64,000 nt of DNA from Alphaproteobacteria bacterium (GCA_016869535.1 VGDX01000006.1:1-64000); one strand, 5' to 3'; counted from the stretch's first letter, positions 10,710 to 19,846 are shown. Notes: a model not told the origin generated them from the letters alone. Made by a program: numbers and translations.

Positions 10710-11837
10710 TTACAGCAGGCGGAGCTGCTGGCCGGGTAGGACTGGCGGGGTGAACAGATCCTTGCGGAGCGGCACATATTCATCCTGGTTGAAGCCGAGC
10801 CGCTCAGCCGCCATCTCGAAGCGCCGTCCGATCATCCAGGCATAAGGGCCGTCGCCCACCATGCGCTCGCCCCATTTGGCGTCGTAGAGCTTGCCACCAC
10901 GCGTGGAGCGCATCAGAGACAGCACGCGATTGGCGCGGTCGGGGCAGTTTTCCTTGAGCCACTCAGTGAACAGCTCGCCGATCTCGAGCGGCAGCCGCAA
11001 CAGAATATAGCCGGCTTGCTTCACGCCGACGATCGACGCGCGCTCGAGAATGCGCTCCATCTCCATGTCGGTGAGTCCGGGGATCACCGGCGCCACCATG
11101 ACCGAGGTCGGAATTCCGGCCTGCACCAGCTTCTCTAAAGTCTCGATGCGTTTGTCGGGCGTGCTGGCGCGCGGCTCCATGGCGCGGGCAAGCCTGCGAT
11201 CGAGCGAGGTCACCGACAGCGCCACCCTGACGAGGCCGCGCTCGGCCATCGAGGAAAGAATGTCGAGATCGCGCAGGATCAGCGCCGATTTGGTGACGAT
11301 GCCGACCGGGTGGTTGGTGGCGTCAAGCACTTCGAGGATGCGGCGCATGATGCGATAGCGCCGCTCGATGGGCTGATAGGGATCGGTATTGGTGCCGATG
11401 GCGATGGTGCGAACGCTGTAGTCAGGCTCGGCCAGCTCGCGCTTCAGAGCTTCCGCGGCATTGGTCTTGGCGAACAGCTTCGTCTCGAAATCGAGACCCG
11501 GCGACAGGCCGAGAAAAGCATGCGTCGGGCGCGCGAAGCAGTAGATGCAGCCATGCTCGCAGCCGCGATAGGGGTTGATCGAGCGATCGAAGCCGATGTC
11601 CGGCGATTCATTGCGGGTGATGATGCGCCGGGCCGGGACCTCCTGTACTTCGGTGGAGAGTGCCTCAAGCTCGGCAAGCGATTCCCAACCGTCGTCGGTC
11701 GGCTCGTAGCTGACCGGCTCGTAGCGTCCCGAGCGGTTGGTCTGGGCGCCACGACCGTGCCGGCGCGCGGCAACCACACCCCCCGCTTCAAGCGGGAAGC
11801 TCTCGGTGTCCGCCGCTTTGCGCAACGCCACTGACAT
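10710..11837 (-). CDS. PA0069-family radical SAM protein
   Basis: This 375-residue radical SAM enzyme has the cluster motif CEHGCIYC (CxxxCxxC), preceded by the conserved SINPYRGC. It continues with FARPTHAFLG, TDPYQPIERRY and VAPVIPGLTD, as in PA0069/SplB-like proteins (COG1533). These are distant relatives of spore photoproduct lyase, and their reaction is not established. The start at 11837 (ATG TCA GTG) is chosen because the longer frame runs into the regulatory region. A LexA-type box sits 26 bases upstream, so induction by DNA damage is likely. That context suggests a repair-related role, which is an inference. Confidence 0.85.
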   Translation of the reverse strand: MSVALRKAADTESFPLEAGGVVAARRHGRGAQTNRSGRYEPVSYEPTDDGWESLAELEALSTEVQEVPARRIITRNESPDIGFDRSINPYRGCEHGCIYCFARPTHAFLGLSPGLDFETKLFAKTNAAEALKRELAEPDYSVRTIAIGTNTDPYQPIERRYRIMRRILEVLDATNHPVGIVTKSALILRDLDILSSMAERGLVRVALSVTSLDRRLARAMEPRASTPDKRIETLEKLVQAGIPTSVMVAPVIPGLTDMEMERILERASIVGVKQAGYILLRLPLEIGELFTEWLKENCPDRANRVLSLMRSTRGGKLYDAKWGERMVGDGPYAWMIGRRFEMAAERLGFNQDEYVPLRKDLFTPPVLPGQQLRLL

Positions 11838-11862
11838 GCCGGTCCATATAGGGTGACAGCTA

Positions 11863-11877
11863 GAACAAAGCAAGAAC
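11863..11877 (-). promoter_or_regulatory. LexA (SOS) box, GTTC-N7-GTTC
   Basis: The plus strand reads GAACAAAGCAAGAAC, that is GAAC-N7-GAAC; on the minus strand it is GTTC-N7-GTTC, the direct-repeat LexA operator of alphaproteobacteria. It lies 26 bases before the radical SAM start codon, where it would overlap the promoter or transcription start. Confidence 0.7.
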
Positions 11878-11886
11878 ATTCTTGGA

Positions 11887-11921
11887 TTATCCCCAGCTTA
11901 TTGATTGATGGCTGGGGATAA
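11887..11921. repeat. Perfect 11-bp inverted repeat between divergent genes
   Basis: TTATCCCCAGC at 11887-11897 is repeated inverted as GCTGGGGATAA at 11911-11921, with a 13-base spacer. It lies between two divergent start codons (11837 and 11940), so it is not a terminator. Each arm also differs by one base from a DnaA box (TTATCCACA). It may be an operator or a 5'-UTR hairpin of the glycosyltransferase-like gene. Confidence 0.6.
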
Positions 11922-11939
11922 AAGCGATAGGTCCGGCCG

Positions 11940-12602
11940 ATGATTTCCGTGGTTATCCCCACTCTGAACGCGGAAAGCGTCCTGGCGCCGACCCTTGCCG
12001 CGCTGGTCCCGGCCGTGGTGGGAGGTCAGGTGCAGGAGGCGATTCTCGCCGATGGCGGGTCGAGCGATGACACTAGGGTCATTTCCGACGCCGCCGGAAC
12101 AGTGCTGATCGACGTGTCGCGTGGCCGCGCCTCTCAACTGGCCGCTGGTGCCGCGCAGGCGCGGGGAGATTGGCTGCTATTCCTCGAAGCCAACGCGGTG
12201 CTCGAGCCCGGATGGGCCGAGGAGGCGCAAGCCTTCATCGAACGCGTAGAGAGCGGACGCCGTGGTCAGGCGGCGGCGTTTTTCCGATACGCGCTTGACG
12301 ATGACGGCTTCATGCCGCGTCTGGCCGAATTGGTGGCGCGTATGAGCTGTTTCCTGTTCGCGATGCCGGGTGAAAATCAGGCCATGCTCATCTCGCGCAA
12401 ACTCTACGACCGGCTCGGGGGTTTCCGGAAGGATGACAGACTCGTGCACAGGCTGAAGCGAAGCGAAATGGTGATGCTGAATTCACGCGCGGTGACTGGC
12501 GCGCCGCTCCATCGGAGCGAGGGCTATGTCACGCCAACCTTACGTCAACTCGGCCAAGCGCTCCTCTCACCGGTACGCGCTCTGGCGCGTCTCTACGGCT
12601 AG
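11940..12602 (+). CDS. Glycosyltransferase family 2-like protein
   Basis: This 220-residue GT2-fold protein begins MISVVIPTLN with the first Asp-containing strand AILADGGSSDDT. RGRASQLAAGAAQARGDWLL resembles the TIGR04283 group of GT2 enzymes. Where the family normally has FLHADT (the DxD metal site), this protein reads FLEANAV, so the key aspartate is missing. It may be catalytically altered or bind metal differently. The C-terminus ends RALARLYG and meets moaB tail to tail with a 4-base overlap. Substrate unknown. Confidence 0.75.
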   Translation: MISVVIPTLNAESVLAPTLAALVPAVVGGQVQEAILADGGSSDDTRVISDAAGTVLIDVSRGRASQLAAGAAQARGDWLLFLEANAVLEPGWAEEAQAFIERVESGRRGQAAAFFRYALDDDGFMPRLAELVARMSCFLFAMPGENQAMLISRKLYDRLGGFRKDDRLVHRLKRSEMVMLNSRAVTGAPLHRSEGYVTPTLRQLGQALLSPVRALARLYG

Positions 12603-13147
12603 ACGCTCTTTTTCTTCTTTTCCTTTTTCAGGCGCGGCACGATCTCGACGAACGAGCAGGGCCGGTGACGGTTGTCGAATTGCGATTTCAGGATGCCTTC
12701 CCAGGCGTCAGTGCAGGCGCCGGGCGAGCCGGGCAGGCAGAAAATATAGGTGCCGTCAGCCACGCCGGCACAGGCGCGCGATTGCACCGTCGAAGTGCCG
12801 ACCATCTGATAGCTCAGCATATGGAACAGTGCGGAAAAACCCTCGATCTCTTTGTCGAATAGTGGCTTCACCGCCTCGGGCGTCACGTCGCGCCCGGTCA
12901 AGCCGGTGCCGCCGGTAGTGATCACGGCATCGACCTGCGGATCCTTGATCCAGCGTTTGACCTGCTTTTTGATCCTTTTCGGATCGTCCTCGACGATGGC
13001 GTGTTCGACGACCACATGACCCGCGTCCCGGATAAAGCCCGTGAGTAGCGGGCCGGACTTGTCGGTCTTCTTCGTGCGCGTGTCCGAGACCGTGAGCACG
13101 GCGATGCGCAACGGAATGAAAGGACGGCTTTCGTCGATGCGGCTCAT
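12599..13147 (-). CDS. moaB: Molybdenum cofactor biosynthesis protein MoaB
   Basis: MoaB/Mog-type proteins adenylylate molybdopterin on the way to the molybdenum cofactor. Of 182 residues, the signature [16 protein letters not shown] lies near 80-95 and [12 protein letters not shown] lies near 135. The Lys-rich C-terminus (KKEKKKK) is unusual but common in some alphaproteobacteria. Its ATG overlaps the uracil-DNA glycosylase stop (ATGA), so the two genes are cotranscribed although their functions are unrelated. Confidence 0.9.
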   Translation of the reverse strand: MSRIDESRPFIPLRIAVLTVSDTRTKKTDKSGPLLTGFIRDAGHVVVEHAIVEDDPKRIKKQVKRWIKDPQVDAVITTGGTGLTGRDVTPEAVKPLFDKEIEGFSALFHMLSYQMVGTSTVQSRACAGVADGTYIFCLPGSPGACTDAWEGILKSQFDNRHRPCSFVEIVPRLKKEKKKKSV

Positions 13148-13908
13148 TTTTTATACAGCGCCTGTTTGATCATCAGCATGTCGCGCCAGGAAAGCCGCTT
13201 TTCCGCCGGGTTACGCAATAGATAAGCGGGATGGAGCGTGGCGATGACCGGGATATCCCGCTCCCCGCTCTCATAGACGAGCCATTTGCCCCTGAGACGC
13301 ATGATGCCTTGGCTGGTGCCGAGCATGCTTTTTGCAGCGGCATTGCCGAGCAGCACGATGATGCCGGGATTGAGCAGCTCGATCTGCCGCTTGAGGAACG
13401 GGGCGCAGGATTCGATCTCTAGCGGCGTCGGCGTGCGATTGCCGGGCGGCCGCCAATAAACGGTATTGGTAATGTAGACATCGTCCTCGGTGAGGCCGAT
13501 CGAGGCGAGCATGAGATCGAGCAGCTTGCCGGCGCGGCCGACGAACGGCTTGCCTTGCAGATCCTCGTCACGACCGGGCGCTTCGCCGATGAGCATGACC
13601 CGCGCTTTGTCGCTGCCGCGGGCAAAGCAGAGGTTCTTGGCGGTTCGCTTGAGCGCGCAACCCTCGAATTGGCCGGCCAGCTGTTCGAGATCGGCCAGGG
13701 TCTCGGCCTCTTCCGGGCTGCAGTCATCGGCAAGGGGCTTCGCCCGAGGCTTGGCGCCGGCGGTTGTCGCCGTACGTCCCGGCTTGAGGTCAAAGGAGGC
13801 AGGCGCGGCGAAATGGTTGACCGGCTCCTCGCCGATCGCCTCGTCGACGCCCATCGCCCGATACCAGTCGAGCAAAGCTTGCGCCGGTTCCACCCTCGAT
13901 GCCGCCAT
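13144..13908 (-). CDS. Uracil-DNA glycosylase, family 4 (Fe-S type)
   Basis: This enzyme excises uracil from DNA. The 254 residues contain motif A GEAPGRDEDLQGKPFVGRAG, the ITNTVYWRPPGNRTPT strand and motif B TLHPAYLLRNP, all typical of family 4 (UDGa-like) enzymes. Cysteines around GCALKRTAKNLC and ESCAPF are candidates for the [4Fe-4S] ligands. I chose the ATG at 13908 because GGAGAGG lies about 9 bases upstream; an ATG at 13938 in the same frame lacks such a site. A long open frame beyond that is antisense to the ETF-QO gene. Confidence 0.9.
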   Translation of the reverse strand: MAASRVEPAQALLDWYRAMGVDEAIGEEPVNHFAAPASFDLKPGRTATTAGAKPRAKPLADDCSPEEAETLADLEQLAGQFEGCALKRTAKNLCFARGSDKARVMLIGEAPGRDEDLQGKPFVGRAGKLLDLMLASIGLTEDDVYITNTVYWRPPGNRTPTPLEIESCAPFLKRQIELLNPGIIVLLGNAAAKSMLGTSQGIMRLRGKWLVYESGERDIPVIATLHPAYLLRNPAEKRLSWRDMLMIKQALYKK

Positions 13909-13996
13909 TTGCCACGCCTCTCCCAAGCGCCTATTCATGCCACATGAATGATAGCAGGTCGTCTTGCCGGCGAAAGCAGCTATCCGGAGCTGGGCA

Positions 13997-15673
13997 TTGA
14001 GTGAAACCGCAGAGACAGACGCGGTCGAGCGCGAGACCATGGAGTTCGACGTGGTCATCGTCGGCGCGGGACCGGCAGGGCTTGCCGCCGCCATCAGGCT
14101 CAAGCAGCTCGCGGCCGAGAAGGGGACCGATATCTCGGTCGTGGTGCTGGAAAAAGGCTCGGAGGTCGGCGCCCATATCCTCTCCGGCGCGGTGATCGAT
14201 CCGGTTGGGCTCGATCGGCTCATACCCGATTGGCGCGACAAGGAATCGCCGCTTAAGACGCAAGTTACGGAAGACCGCTTCCACTATCTGACCCAAACAG
14301 GGAGCATCCGCTTCCCCAATTTCCTCATGCCGCCGCTGATGAGCAATCACGGCTGCTATACCGGCAGTCTCGGTGCGCTGACCAAATGGCTCGGTGAGCA
14401 GGCAGAGGCGCTCGGCGTCGAGATTTATCCCGGCATCGCCGTCACGCAGGCGATGTTCGGGCCGAATGGCGAGATCGAAGGCGTCATCACCGGCGATATG
14501 GGAGTGGCCCGCGACGGCAGTCACAAGGACAGCTACACGCCGGGCATCGCGTTGACCGGCAAATACACTTTGATCGCCGAAGGCGCACGCGGCTCTCTCT
14601 CCAAGCAGCTCATCAAGAAGCTGGGTCTCGATGCGCAATCGGGTCCGCAGAAATTCGGTATCGGCCTGAAAGAGCTATGGGAGATTCCGCCGGAGAAGCA
14701 CAGACCAGGCCTGGTGCAGCACACCATGGGCTGGCCGCTCGAAGACAATACCGGTGGCGGCTCCTTCCTCTACCATTTCGGCGAGAACCTGGTGTCGGTC
14801 GGCTTCGTCGTGCATCTCGACTATGCCAACCCCTATCTCAATCCCTTCAAGGAATTTCAGCGCGCCAAGACCCATCCGCGCATCCGCGAACATCTGGAGG
14901 GTGGCAGGCGCATCGGTTATGGCGCACGCGCGCTCACCGAGGGCGGCATCCAGGCGATCCCCCGTCTTGCCTTTCCCGGCGGCGCGCTGATCGGTTGCGC
15001 CGCGGGCTTCATGAACGTGCCGCGTATCAAGGGCTCGCATAACGCCATGCTGTCCGGCATGATGGCGGCCGAAGCCGCTTTTGCCGCGATCGAGGCGGGC
15101 CGCGCCCGCGACACGCTCGAAGCCTACCCGCAAGCCGTCGCATCGAGCGGCATGGCCAAGGAGCTCAAGAAAGTCCGTAACGTGAAGCCGCTCTGGTCGC
15201 GCTTCGGCACGCGTCTCGGCGTCATGCTCGGCGGTATCGACATGTGGCTCAACACACTGTTCCCCTTCCTCGGCCACACGCTGAAACATCTGAAGCCCGA
15301 CTATGCGACGCTGAAGAAGGCGAGCGAGGTGAAGAAGATCGACTATCCGAAGCCCGATAATTTGCTCAGCTTCGACATCCTCTCCTCGGTGTTCCTGTCC
15401 GGCACCAATCATGCGGAGGATCAGCCGGTGCATCTCAAGCTTGCCGATCCTTCGATCCCCATCGAGCGTAATCTTCCCGAATATGCCGAGCCGGCGCAGC
15501 GTTACTGTCCGGCCATGGTCTACGAGGTTGTGGAGGAGGGGGATCGCCTGCGCTTCCAGATCAACGCGCAGAACTGCGTCCACTGCAAAACCTGCGACGT
15601 GAAGGATCCGGCGCAGAACATCGACTGGGTCCCGCCTGAAGGAGGCGATGGGCCGAATTACGTGAATATGTAA
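13997..15673 (+). CDS. Electron transfer flavoprotein-ubiquinone oxidoreductase
   Basis: ETF-QO passes electrons from electron transfer flavoprotein to ubiquinone at the inner membrane and so links fatty-acid and amino-acid dehydrogenation to respiration. The FAD-binding VVIVGAGPAGLAAA begins about 18 residues in. The C-terminal [4Fe-4S] domain ends CVHCKTCDVKDPAQNI. I favour the TTG at 13997 (558 residues), with GGAG 9 bases upstream, because the product then begins SETAETDAVERETMEFD as related proteins do. The ATG at 14039 is the alternative. It is divergent from the glycosylase and followed by the TPR gene. Confidence 0.93.
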   Translation: MSETAETDAVERETMEFDVVIVGAGPAGLAAAIRLKQLAAEKGTDISVVVLEKGSEVGAHILSGAVIDPVGLDRLIPDWRDKESPLKTQVTEDRFHYLTQTGSIRFPNFLMPPLMSNHGCYTGSLGALTKWLGEQAEALGVEIYPGIAVTQAMFGPNGEIEGVITGDMGVARDGSHKDSYTPGIALTGKYTLIAEGARGSLSKQLIKKLGLDAQSGPQKFGIGLKELWEIPPEKHRPGLVQHTMGWPLEDNTGGGSFLYHFGENLVSVGFVVHLDYANPYLNPFKEFQRAKTHPRIREHLEGGRRIGYGARALTEGGIQAIPRLAFPGGALIGCAAGFMNVPRIKGSHNAMLSGMMAAEAAFAAIEAGRARDTLEAYPQAVASSGMAKELKKVRNVKPLWSRFGTRLGVMLGGIDMWLNTLFPFLGHTLKHLKPDYATLKKASEVKKIDYPKPDNLLSFDILSSVFLSGTNHAEDQPVHLKLADPSIPIERNLPEYAEPAQRYCPAMVYEVVEEGDRLRFQINAQNCVHCKTCDVKDPAQNIDWVPPEGGDGPNYVNM

Positions 15674-15804
15674 GCCGGAGAGGGGAAACGGGCCATAAAC
15701 GTGCCGCGATTAGGCGGCAAAAGCCTTGTTTGCACCTGAGGGAAAACCCCTTAACCTTGTTTAGGCACAGTAACTCCGCAGTTGAAGGGCGGGCACGCCG
15801 GCCG

Positions 15805-17604
15805 ATGCACATGACCACTGACAACCGGGCTTCTCCCCGCCAATGGGCGTGGGGTTCGCTTCTTGCCATTGCCATCCTCGCGGCTCCCACCGCCTATTCG
15901 GAAGTCGTGCCTAACGATGGCCAGGACGCGAAGCCCGGTACGCTGTTCGGCAACTACCTTGCGGGACGGGTCGCTCGCAGTGACCACGACATCCTCGCCG
16001 CCGCCGATTTCTACTCGAAGGCGCTGGCCGGAGATCCCACCAACGAGATCATCCTTGAGCAGACGTTCCTGCTGGAAGCGGCGGCCGCCCATTGGGACCG
16101 CGCCGCGGTTCTGGCCACCGACCTGGTCAAGGCCGAGCCCTCGCACCGCATCGCGCGTTTTCTCCTCGGCATCGAGGCTTTCAAGCAGGAAAAATTCACG
16201 GAGGCCGATGAGCATTTCACGGCCGCACGCCAAGGTCCGATCGCCGATCTGACCTCGACGCTCGCCCGCGCCTGGGTGCAGCAGGCGGACGGCAAGCCCG
16301 ATCAGGCGCTCGCCACGCTCGACAGCTTGAGCGATGCCGACTGGGCGCAGTTCTATCAGCGCTATCACCGGGCGCTGATTGCCGATATCTCCAACCGGCA
16401 CGTACTGGCGCGCGAAGCCTATGCCCAGGCCTTCAAGAAGAATCCCGGCACGCTCAGGGTGGCAGACGCCTATACGCGCAGCGCCGTGAACGGCAAGAAC
16501 CGCAAGCTCGCCGTCCAGACCCTGAAGGCCCACATTGCCAACACGTCTTCCCATCCTCTTTCGGCGGCGTTGCTTGCCGAGATCGAGAGCGGTGAGACGC
16601 CGCCGCTGCTCGTGGCCAATTCCGCCGACGGGCTGGCCGAGGTCTTTTATGGCATTGGCGATGCGCTAGCCGGCGAAGGCGGTCTCGATATGGGAATCAT
16701 CTTCCTGCAGATGGCTCTCTATCTGAAACCCGACTTCCCGCTCGCCTATGTGGCGCTGGCCGAGGCTTATGACGGGGCCAAAAAATACGATCAGGAGATC
16801 GAAGCGCTTGGCCGCATCGGCAAGGATTCACCGCTCTGGCAGAGCGTGCAGATTCAAAATGCCTTTGCTCTGAATGCGCTAGAGCGGGTCGATGACGCCA
16901 AGGCTTTGCTCGAGAAGCTTATCGCCGAGAACACGAAGGACATCAGGCCGCTCGATGCGCTCGGCAACATTATGCGTTCGCATGAACGCTATGCCGAGGC
17001 GCGCGACTATTACACCCGCGCTATCGCATTAATCGAAAAGCCGACCAAAGAGAATTGGGCGCTTTATTATTCACGCGGTGTGAGTAACGAGCGTCTCAAG
17101 AATTGGCCCGACGCCGAGGCCGATTTTAAAAAGGCGCTGGAGTTGTCTCCCGACGAGTCGCTGGTGCTGAACTATCTCGGCTATTCCTGGGTCGATCAGG
17201 GCGTCCACCTTCAGCAGGCGATGGATTACATCCGCAAGGCGGTGCAGCTGAAACCCGACGACGGCTATTATGTCGACAGTCTCGGCTGGGCCTATTACCG
17301 GCTGGGTAATATGCCCGCGGCGGTCGAGCATCTCGAGCGTGCCGTCGAGCTAAGGCCCGACGATCCGATCATCAACGATCATCTCGGCGATGTCTATTGG
17401 CAGGTCGGGCGCAAGCTCGAGGCGAAATATCAGTGGCAGCAGGCTTTGACCTTGAAGCCCGAGAACGAACAGGCCGATCGCCTGAAGAAGAAAATCGTCA
17501 TCGGGCTGACAGAGGACACGGCGACCAAGGCTGCCGAGACCAAGGCCATCGAACCCGAGACCGCTCCCTCCGCCGCGGCTAAAGCGGTCGGAACAACCCA
17601 ATAG
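15805..17604 (+). CDS. Exported tetratricopeptide-repeat protein
   Basis: This 599-residue protein has an N-terminal hydrophobic segment (GSLLAIAILAAPTAYSE) that looks like a signal peptide. The rest is TPR repeats, clearest in the C-terminal half: YTRAIAL, ADFKKALELSPDES, AMDYIRKAVQLKPDDGYYVDSLGWAYYRLG and AVEHLERAVELRPDD. TPR arrays mediate protein-protein contacts. Related alphaproteobacterial proteins lie beside ETF-QO and ispE. The ATG at 15805 or 15811 is preferred over an upstream TTG at 15730. The tail after residue 575 is Ala/Glu/Thr-rich and low complexity. No specific function can be assigned. Confidence 0.85.
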   Translation: MHMTTDNRASPRQWAWGSLLAIAILAAPTAYSEVVPNDGQDAKPGTLFGNYLAGRVARSDHDILAAADFYSKALAGDPTNEIILEQTFLLEAAAAHWDRAAVLATDLVKAEPSHRIARFLLGIEAFKQEKFTEADEHFTAARQGPIADLTSTLARAWVQQADGKPDQALATLDSLSDADWAQFYQRYHRALIADISNRHVLAREAYAQAFKKNPGTLRVADAYTRSAVNGKNRKLAVQTLKAHIANTSSHPLSAALLAEIESGETPPLLVANSADGLAEVFYGIGDALAGEGGLDMGIIFLQMALYLKPDFPLAYVALAEAYDGAKKYDQEIEALGRIGKDSPLWQSVQIQNAFALNALERVDDAKALLEKLIAENTKDIRPLDALGNIMRSHERYAEARDYYTRAIALIEKPTKENWALYYSRGVSNERLKNWPDAEADFKKALELSPDESLVLNYLGYSWVDQGVHLQQAMDYIRKAVQLKPDDGYYVDSLGWAYYRLGNMPAAVEHLERAVELRPDDPIINDHLGDVYWQVGRKLEAKYQWQQALTLKPENEQADRLKKKIVIGLTEDTATKAAETKAIEPETAPSAAAKAVGTTQ

Positions 17605-17635
17605 CAGCCGGTCAAACTTATACCGCGAGCGGCCC

Positions 17636-18511
17636 ATGACGACGCTTCGCGACACGGCCTTTGCCAAGATCAATCTGACACTCGCTGTGCACGGCCGCCG
17701 TGCCGACGGCTTCCATGAGATCGAGAGCCTGATCGCTTTCGCCGCGCTTGGCGACGATGTCACGCTCGAACCGGGTGAAGCGCTCGATCTTGCCGTCGAG
17801 GGACCGTTCGCCGGCGCGCTTGCCGGCGACAATCTCGTCATCGCCGCCGCTCAGGCAGCCAAAGCCTTGCACCCGGAACTGCGTCTTGGCCGCTTCCGCT
17901 TGGTGAAAAATCTGCCGGTCGCCGCGGGGCTGGGCGGCGGTTCGGCCGCCGCCGCCGCGGCTTTGCGGTTGTTGGCGCGAGCCAATCGCGGCGCTCTTTC
18001 GGAAACAGCGCTCGCGTCATTGGCGCCGGAACTTGGTTCGGACGTTGCGGTCTGTCTCGACAGCCGCCCCGCAATGATTACCGGGCGCGGAGAAAGAGTG
18101 AAGCCAGTCGCGGACTTCCCCTCATGCGGCGTACTGCTCGCCAATCCGGGAGTGCCGCTTGCCACGCAGGATGTCTATGCCGCGCTAGGTGCCGAACCCT
18201 TAGCGGCGGCGGCGGATGTTGAAGCACCGAATTTTGACGGCGATTTCGCCAGGCTCATGGATTATGTCGCGTCGCGCGGCAACGCTCTGCAAGCACCCGC
18301 CACGCGCCTTGTGCCGAAGATCGAAGACGTGCTCGCCGCGCTCTCGCGCCTCGACGGTGCGCGCATCGCGAGACTCACGGGCAGCGGGCCGACCTGCTTC
18401 GCCCTGTTCTCCACTGAGGACGAAGCCAAGCGCGCCGCTGCTTCACTCACGCGCCAGCATCCAGACTGGTGGATCGCCGCGAGTTCGCTTCAGCCTAGAA
18501 CGGGCGGTTGA
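17636..18511 (+). CDS. ispE: 4-diphosphocytidyl-2-C-methyl-D-erythritol kinase
   Basis: IspE phosphorylates CDP-methylerythritol in the MEP pathway of isoprenoid synthesis. This GHMP kinase of 291 residues has the N-terminal AKINLTLAVHGRRADGFHE, the ATP loop LPVAAGLGGGSAAAAAAL (about residues 93-110) and the C-terminal LTGSGPTCFAL. It follows the TPR gene by 31 bases and converges on the polyprenyl synthase with 17 bases of overlap. dxs, for the first step of the same pathway, is also in this window. Confidence 0.95.
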   Translation: MTTLRDTAFAKINLTLAVHGRRADGFHEIESLIAFAALGDDVTLEPGEALDLAVEGPFAGALAGDNLVIAAAQAAKALHPELRLGRFRLVKNLPVAAGLGGGSAAAAAALRLLARANRGALSETALASLAPELGSDVAVCLDSRPAMITGRGERVKPVADFPSCGVLLANPGVPLATQDVYAALGAEPLAAAADVEAPNFDGDFARLMDYVASRGNALQAPATRLVPKIEDVLAALSRLDGARIARLTGSGPTCFALFSTEDEAKRAAASLTRQHPDWWIAASSLQPRTGG

Positions 18512-19511
18512 CGCAGAAGGCGATGGCTTCAAGCAGCGCCGCCTTGGCGTCTGAATCCGGGAAGATGGCAAGATCGTCGCGGGCGATGGCGCCGTAATGG
18601 CGCGCCCGCTCGATCGTGTCGGCAAGCGCATTGTGACGCTTCATCAGTTCCATGGCTTCGGCGAGATCGCCATCGCTGGTCTCGCCCTGCTGTAGCGTCC
18701 GTTGCCAGAATTTGCGCTCATCCGCCGTGCCGCGCCGATAACACAGCACCACCGGCAGCGTGATCTTACCCTCGCGGAAATCGTCGCCGACGCTCTTGCC
18801 GAGCGTCGATGGCTCTCCCGCATAATCGAGTGCATCGTCGACCAGTTGGAAGGCAAGACCGAGATTGCGTCCGTAGGACCTGAGCGCGGCAGCTTCCGAT
18901 TTCGGACGCTCGGCGATGATCGCGCCGACTTCCGCCGCGGCGGCGAACAAGGCCGCCGTCTTGGCGTCGATCACCGCGAGATAATCGTCCTCGGTCGTTT
19001 CGGTGTTCTTGGCGGTGATGAGCTGCATCACCTCGCCCTCGGCGATCACCGCCGCGGCGTCCGACAGCACCCGCAGCGCACCGAGCGAGCCCACATCCAC
19101 CATCATCTTGAAGGCCTGGCCGAGTAGGAAATCGCCGACCAGCACGCTCGCCTCGTTGCCCCATACGAGCCGTGCCGTGGTCTTGCCGCGCCGCACATTG
19201 CTTTCATCGACCACGTCATCATGCAGCAGCGTGGCGGTGTGCATGAACTCGACGGATGCCGCGAGCCGCACATGGCCGTCGCCCGAATAGCCGCAAAGCT
19301 GCGCCGCGGCCAGGGTGAGCATGGGGCGCAAGCGCTTGCCGCCGGAATCGATCAAATGCCGTGCCAGTTCGGGGATCAGGTCGACATTCGATTTGGCGCG
19401 GTCGAGGATGATGCGATTGACATGGGCCATGTCCTCCTCGACAAGCGCCACGAGCGGCGCGAGACTCGCTTTCGGGTCTCGCGGGCCGGAAAGCTTTACG
19501 ACGACTCCCAA
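18495..19511 (-). CDS. ispB: Polyprenyl diphosphate synthase (octaprenyl/decaprenyl type)
   Basis: This 338-residue trans-prenyltransferase has the first Asp-rich motif LLHDDVVDESNVRRG and the second QLVDDALDY, with GGKRLRPML near the N-terminus. It makes the long prenyl side chain of ubiquinone. Chain length (C40 or C50) cannot be fixed from sequence; alphaproteobacteria commonly make ubiquinone-10. Two small residues rather than bulky aromatics precede the first motif (MHTATLL), which fits a long product. It converges with ispE and is divergent from the DUF2007 gene. Confidence 0.92.
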   Translation of the reverse strand: MGVVVKLSGPRDPKASLAPLVALVEEDMAHVNRIILDRAKSNVDLIPELARHLIDSGGKRLRPMLTLAAAQLCGYSGDGHVRLAASVEFMHTATLLHDDVVDESNVRRGKTTARLVWGNEASVLVGDFLLGQAFKMMVDVGSLGALRVLSDAAAVIAEGEVMQLITAKNTETTEDDYLAVIDAKTAALFAAAAEVGAIIAERPKSEAAALRSYGRNLGLAFQLVDDALDYAGEPSTLGKSVGDDFREGKITLPVVLCYRRGTADERKFWQRTLQQGETSDGDLAEAMELMKRHNALADTIERARHYGAIARDDLAIFPDSDAKAALLEAIAFCVNRPF

Positions 19512-19615
19512 GATATCTCTCCTGCGCGGCCTCGTTATGCGGGATATTGTCGGCGGACTATGGTGAAGGTCAAGGCGCTCCGCTGTCGCCCCGCATTTTC
19601 AGTGGTTTCACTGCG

Positions 19616-19846
19616 ATGAAGGAATTGCTGCGCACGAACGATCCGGTGCTCCTGTCATACGTCAGCGCCTTGCTGACGGAGGCTGACGTCGCTTTCATGG
19701 TGGCCGACAGCAATATGAGCGTGATGGAAGGCTCGATCGGCATATTGCCGCGCCGCGTGCTGGTCGATGGCGACGATCTCGAGACGGCGCGCCAGATCCT
19801 CAATGAGGCCGGTATCGGCCATGTCATCAAGCAAGACAAAAACTGA
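19616..19846 (+). CDS. DUF2007 domain protein
   Basis: This 76-residue protein matches the small DUF2007 family: KELLRTNDPVLLSYVSALL, then MEGSIGILPRRVLVDGDDLETAR. The fold resembles PII-like signal-transducing proteins, but no ligand is established. It overlaps the next gene by 26 bases, so translation is probably coupled. The GCGATG start is preferred because the upstream frame has no family features. Confidence 0.82.
   Translation: MKELLRTNDPVLLSYVSALLTEADVAFMVADSNMSVMEGSIGILPRRVLVDGDDLETARQILNEAGIGHVIKQDKN

Noticed and set aside
11943..11965. A further TTATCCCCA copy inside the GT2-like gene
   Set aside because: It encodes the conserved VVIPTLN start of the protein, so it is explained by coding constraint.
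13909..14241. N-terminal extension of the uracil-DNA glycosylase
   Set aside because: It is antisense to the ETF-QO coding region and has no family similarity; a good ribosome-binding site supports the start at 13908.
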